Origin: GCA-2733415 sp049609325
GTDB taxonomy: Bacteria > Bacteroidota > Bacteroidia > Flavobacteriales > Flavobacteriaceae
Direction of reading: 5' to 3'
DNA: 7,689 bases
Assembly (NCBI GenBank): GCA_049609325.1
Contig: JBMYYK010000053.1
Location: 1-7,689, forward strand
Shown one piece after another: positions 4,350 through 7,689 of this stretch. Position numbers and translations under genes: made by a program. The notes under the pieces were generated by a model that was not told the DNA's origin, did no database searches, and was given only the letters and a program-made list of their open reading frames with translations. Each line of letters opens with the position of its first letter. Position 1 is the stretch's first letter.

Positions 4350-7300
4350 ATCTAAACTTGCCCAAATCATATTTTCTACACGTTTAATGGCTGTTTTATT
4401 TATTGTTTTTGCTGTGGCAATGGCAGTAGGAACATTTTTAGATATGGGAGCAGAAACCTCTCCAACGCCATATTCAAGAGCATTAGTATATAACACATGG
4501 TGGTTTGAAGCAATTATGGGGCTGTTTTTAGTAAATTTTGCAGGGAACATTTTCCGTTACAAATTGCTTAGAAAAGAAAAGTTAGCAACATTATTATTAC
4601 ATGTCGCATTTGTATTCATCATTTTAGGAGCATTTATTACGCGTTATATTGGTTATGAAGGTGTCATGCCAATTAGAGAAGGTGCAAGTAATGATAAAAT
4701 ATTATCAGAAAAAGTATACTTAACGGCTTATATAGATGGTGATTATGAGGTAAACGGTACACCACAACGACGAGCGTTATCAAGAGAATTAATGCTTTCT
4801 GAAAAACTGTCTAATGATTTTGTGATTGCATCAGATTATAATAAAACACCAGTAGAAATAAAGTACGTTAATTATATTGACGATGCTGTTAATGAATTGG
4901 TAGAGCATCCAGAAGGGAAGCGATACATAAAATTGGTTGAAGCAAGCGGTGGTACTCGTCATGATCATTATATTGAAGAAGGTACCATAGAAAACATCCA
5001 CAACATTTTATTTGCATTTAATAAACCAACCAATGGCGCAGTAAATATTTCAGATGTTGATCCAGAAAATCCGACCTTATCATCTCCGTTTCATGGTACT
5101 GTAATGCGTATGGCAGATCAGCAAAAAACCGCTGTTATAAAAGATAGCATTCAACCGTTAAAATTCAGATCATTATATGATTTAGGGGAAACACAGTTTG
5201 TTTTGCCTGAACCTGTAATACGAGGGCAATACGAAATTGTAAAAATGAAAGCTGAAGATAAGGGTACTAAACAAGTACAAGACGCATTAGTATTAGAAAT
5301 TTCTGCCAATAACGAAACTAAAAATATTACTCTTCTAGGTGGTAAAGGGTCTGTAAACCCTATGAAATCAATAAACGTAGGAGGGTTAGAGTTTCATTTA
5401 AACTATGGATCTAAAGAAATACAATTGCCATTTTCAATTCAATTGAACGATTTTATCGCAGACAAATTCCCTGGTAATATGAAAGCCTTTAAAGCGTTTA
5501 AATCTAAAGTCACTGTAAACGATGGCGACACATCATTTGATTATGATATATACATGAATAACATTTTAGATTATAAAGGCTATAAATTTTTCCAAGCGCA
5601 ATTTGATCCAGATGAAAAAGGAACCATATTGTCTGTAAATCATGATTTTTGGGGAACTTGGATTTCTTATTTAGGTTATGGGTTATTATTTGCAGCAATG
5701 TTGGCAATCATATTCTTAAAAAACACCCGTTTTTCTGATTTAACAAAGCAATTGCAAAAAGTTAAAGACAAGAAAAACCTATTGGCAGTTCTATTAATGT
5801 TTGGTGCAACTGCTTCTTTTTCACAAGAACATACAAAGCTTGAAAAGTCAAAAGTAGATTCAATTTTGCATGAAAGGGCATTTTCAACAGAAGCCGCAGC
5901 GAAATTCGGGGCGCTTGTAATTCAAGACTTTGGCGGACGTATGAAACCCTTAAACACATATTCTTCTGAGTTATTGCGAAAATTATCAGAAAAAGATAGC
6001 TATGAAGGCTTAGATGCCAACCAGGTGTTTTTATCAATGACACAAAACAGTCGTTTATGGTTTGATGTGCCGATAATCAAATTAAAAAGAGGGAATGATA
6101 GTATTAGAAAACTATTAGGAGTCGCTACAGATGTTAAGTATGTAGCGCTATCAGACTTTTTTGACACTAAGGGGCAACATAAAATATCAGACGCTCAGTT
6201 AGAAGAAGCTACTAAAGCATTTAATCCAAATAAGTTTCAGAAGGATATCACAAAATTGTACCAGCAAGAGCAATTGTTTTCTGAAGCCTTAATGGGAAGT
6301 GTTTTAAAAATATTTCCAGTTCCAAATGATTTGAATAATAAATGGGTGTCTTATCCAGAATTAGGAGAAGTTGATTACGGTTCTGATGAAATGAATACAA
6401 ACATCAGAAATTTATTACCAGCTTATATTAGCTCATTGATGAAAGGTAAAGAGACGGGGGATTATAGCTCGGCTGATAAATTATTAGAAGGCTTTAAAAT
6501 TTTACAGAAAAAATATAACGCAGATATCATGCCTTCAGACAGTAAAATTAAAGCGGAATTGCTATATAACAAATCTAATATATTTAAAAACTTAGAATAT
6601 AGCTATTTTGTATTTGGTATTGTACTATTCATCTTTTTAATAACACAAATATTTGCTGATAATAAGGTTATTAGAGGTGTAGTATTTACTTTAAAAGGTT
6701 TTGTGGTGTTATGTTTTATCTTACACACAGTAGGATTAATTGCCAGATGGTATATTTCTGGTCATGCACCATGGAGTGATGCTTATGAGTCAATTATATA
6801 TGTGTCTTGGGCAACCATGTTATTCGGTTTAATCTTCGGGAAAAAATCAGATTTAACCCTTGCTGCAACAGCTTTTGTTACGGCTATGTTATTATGGGTA
6901 TCTAACCTTAGTTTTATAGATCCTGCAATTGGGAACTTACAGCCAGTATTAGATAGTTACTGGTTAATGATTCACGTGGCTATTATTGTGGCTAGTTACG
7001 GCCCTTTTACTCTAGGAGCAATTTTAGGTATAGTTACTCTGATGTTAATGGTATTTACATCAGAAAAAAACAAAGTCAAATTAGATTTGAATATTAAAGA
7101 GCTGACCATCATCAATGAAATGGCTCTTACGGTAGGTTTAGTAATGTTAACTATTGGTAACTTCTTAGGAGGTATGTGGGCTAATGAGTCATGGGGACGT
7201 TACTGGGGCTGGGATCCAAAAGAAACTTGGGCTTTGATTAGTATTATGGTTTATGCATTTGTTATTCATATGCGTTTAGTACCAGGATTACGTGGCCGTT

Positions 7301-7503
7301 GGTTTTTTAACTGGATAGCTATTTTAAGTTTTGGCTCTATTTTATTTACCTATTTCGGAGTTAACTTCTATTTAGTAGGACTTCATTCATATGCAAGTGG
7401 TGACAAATCTGTATCTAATGACAGTATAATGATTGCTTTTGTAGTATGGCTAATTTTAGGAGCAGTTTCATATTGGAAATACAAAACGTATTATAAGAAA
7501 TAG
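4345..7503 (+). CDS. ccsA: CcsBA: fused ResB/CcsA cytochrome c maturation protein (system II haem exporter and lyase)
   Basis: Membrane protein of 1052 residues that exports haem and attaches it to CXXCH motifs of apocytochromes c outside the cytoplasmic membrane. The N-terminal ResB/CcsB part has membrane segments at about 13-31, 54-70 and 81-99, with His86 matching TM-His1, then a long periplasmic region (about 100-435) and a segment at 439-458. A signal-peptide-like stretch at 476-494 introduces a second periplasmic region with GGRMKPLNT (530-538). The C-terminal CcsA part begins at about 753. Its tryptophan-rich WWD haem motif spans 950-962 (WGRYWGWDPKETW), flanked by His877 and His1014 (P-His1 and P-His2 by analogy), with His975 as TM-His2. 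All haem ligands are therefore present. Bacteroidota commonly carry this fused form at about this length. It follows the globin gene by 89 nt with its own promoter, and ends 30 nt before a strong terminator. Confidence 0.96.
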   Translation: MKSKLAQIIFSTRLMAVLFIVFAVAMAVGTFLDMGAETSPTPYSRALVYNTWWFEAIMGLFLVNFAGNIFRYKLLRKEKLATLLLHVAFVFIILGAFITRYIGYEGVMPIREGASNDKILSEKVYLTAYIDGDYEVNGTPQRRALSRELMLSEKLSNDFVIASDYNKTPVEIKYVNYIDDAVNELVEHPEGKRYIKLVEASGGTRHDHYIEEGTIENIHNILFAFNKPTNGAVNISDVDPENPTLSSPFHGTVMRMADQQKTAVIKDSIQPLKFRSLYDLGETQFVLPEPVIRGQYEIVKMKAEDKGTKQVQDALVLEISANNETKNITLLGGKGSVNPMKSINVGGLEFHLNYGSKEIQLPFSIQLNDFIADKFPGNMKAFKAFKSKVTVNDGDTSFDYDIYMNNILDYKGYKFFQAQFDPDEKGTILSVNHDFWGTWISYLGYGLLFAAMLAIIFLKNTRFSDLTKQLQKVKDKKNLLAVLLMFGATASFSQEHTKLEKSKVDSILHERAFSTEAAAKFGALVIQDFGGRMKPLNTYSSELLRKLSEKDSYEGLDANQVFLSMTQNSRLWFDVPIIKLKRGNDSIRKLLGVATDVKYVALSDFFDTKGQHKISDAQLEEATKAFNPNKFQKDITKLYQQEQLFSEALMGSVLKIFPVPNDLNNKWVSYPELGEVDYGSDEMNTNIRNLLPAYISSLMKGKETGDYSSADKLLEGFKILQKKYNADIMPSDSKIKAELLYNKSNIFKNLEYSYFVFGIVLFIFLITQIFADNKVIRGVVFTLKGFVVLCFILHTVGLIARWYISGHAPWSDAYESIIYVSWATMLFGLIFGKKSDLTLAATAFVTAMLLWVSNLSFIDPAIGNLQPVLDSYWLMIHVAIIVASYGPFTLGAILGIVTLMLMVFTSEKNKVKLDLNIKELTIINEMALTVGLVMLTIGNFLGGMWANESWGRYWGWDPKETWALISIMVYAFVIHMRLVPGLRGRWFFNWIAILSFGSILFTYFGVNFYLVGLHSYASGDKSVSNDSIMIAFVVWLILGAVSYWKYKTYYKK

Positions 7504-7533
7504 TTATAAGTTTTATTGTGACGTTATAACAAC

Positions 7534-7573
7534 AAAAAAGGCTTTATTTTCAAAAGGAAATAAAGCCTTTTTT
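7534..7573. terminator. Strong bidirectional intrinsic terminator after CcsBA
   Basis: AAAAAAGGCTTTATTT (7534-7549) pairs perfectly with 7558-7573 over 16 bp. A further T-G and C-G pair close an AAAA loop. The stem has a T run on each strand's 3' side, so it can stop transcription from both directions. It ends the CcsBA unit and would also suit a convergent gene beyond the window's right edge. Confidence 0.88.
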
Positions 7574-7689
7574 ATTGAGTTATTTTGATGTAAAATCGTT
7601 TTGAAAAGAAGATTAACTAAGTTTTCGTACACTTCAACGAGGTTATTAAATTATTGTTTTTTTAGACGTCAATTTGCTTAAATTAGCGT

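Noticed and set aside
4335..4355. Six-codon upstream reading frame overlapping the CcsBA start
   Set aside because: It follows from an out-of-frame ATG 10 nt upstream in AT-rich sequence; there is no evidence that it is translated.
4341..4550. Minus-strand frame over the start of CcsBA
   Set aside because: It is antisense to well-conserved ResB sequence and has no recognisable content; a shadow frame.
5510..6043. Two minus-strand frames in the middle of CcsBA
   Set aside because: Both are antisense to a continuous 1052-residue reading frame with matching family motifs on each side.
7646..7687. Possible C-terminus of a minus-strand gene (13 codons to a TAA) entering from the right edge
   Set aside because: It would fit the bidirectional terminator, but 13 codons carry no recognisable signal and another frame is equally open by chance.

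Overview
The window comes from a low-GC member of the Bacteroidota, most likely a flavobacterium of the family Flavobacteriaceae. Four things point there: the protein set, the absence of Shine-Dalgarno sequences, the -7 boxes of the form TAnnTTTG, and a fused ResB/CcsA cytochrome c maturation protein of about 1050 residues. I see no sign of recent transfer, insertion sequences, CRISPR arrays, rRNA or tRNA genes.

Layout. Positions 1-331 carry no protein gene. They hold two tandem copies of the same small module: a TAnnTTTG promoter, a 5' hairpin, an identical 19-nt segment, and an intrinsic-terminator hairpin with a C-rich loop. I read them as two paralogous small RNA genes of about 84 and 101 nt on the + strand. 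A base-pair swap in the terminator stem supports the fold. Positions 332-3733 are a tightly packed minus-strand gene set. In transcription order it is a Crp/Fnr-type regulator, a Rossmann/DUF2520 protein, a KdsC-like HAD phosphatase, a UbiA-family prenyltransferase and a Maf nucleotide pyrophosphatase. Gaps are 18, -17, 16 and 1 nt, which suggests one operon.

Positions 3734-3868 are a divergent control region. It holds a TATGA-N6-TCATA dyad next to the regulator's start and a good promoter for the globin gene. Positions 3869-4255 encode a group III truncated hemoglobin. The 89-nt gap after it holds a 28-bp near-perfect palindrome overlapping a promoter for the CcsBA gene (4345-7503), which ends at a strong terminator (7534-7573). 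The last 116 bases show nothing I can support as a gene.

Working together. The right half looks like a haem/respiration group: a regulator without visible cAMP or Fe-S ligands, a globin, and the haem exporter and cytochrome c ligase CcsBA. The minus-strand operon mixes housekeeping functions (nucleotide-pool cleaning, sugar-phosphate or Kdo metabolism, isoprenoid lipid synthesis) with the regulator. The least explained part, and the best candidate for something undescribed, is the tandem small-RNA pair at the left edge.
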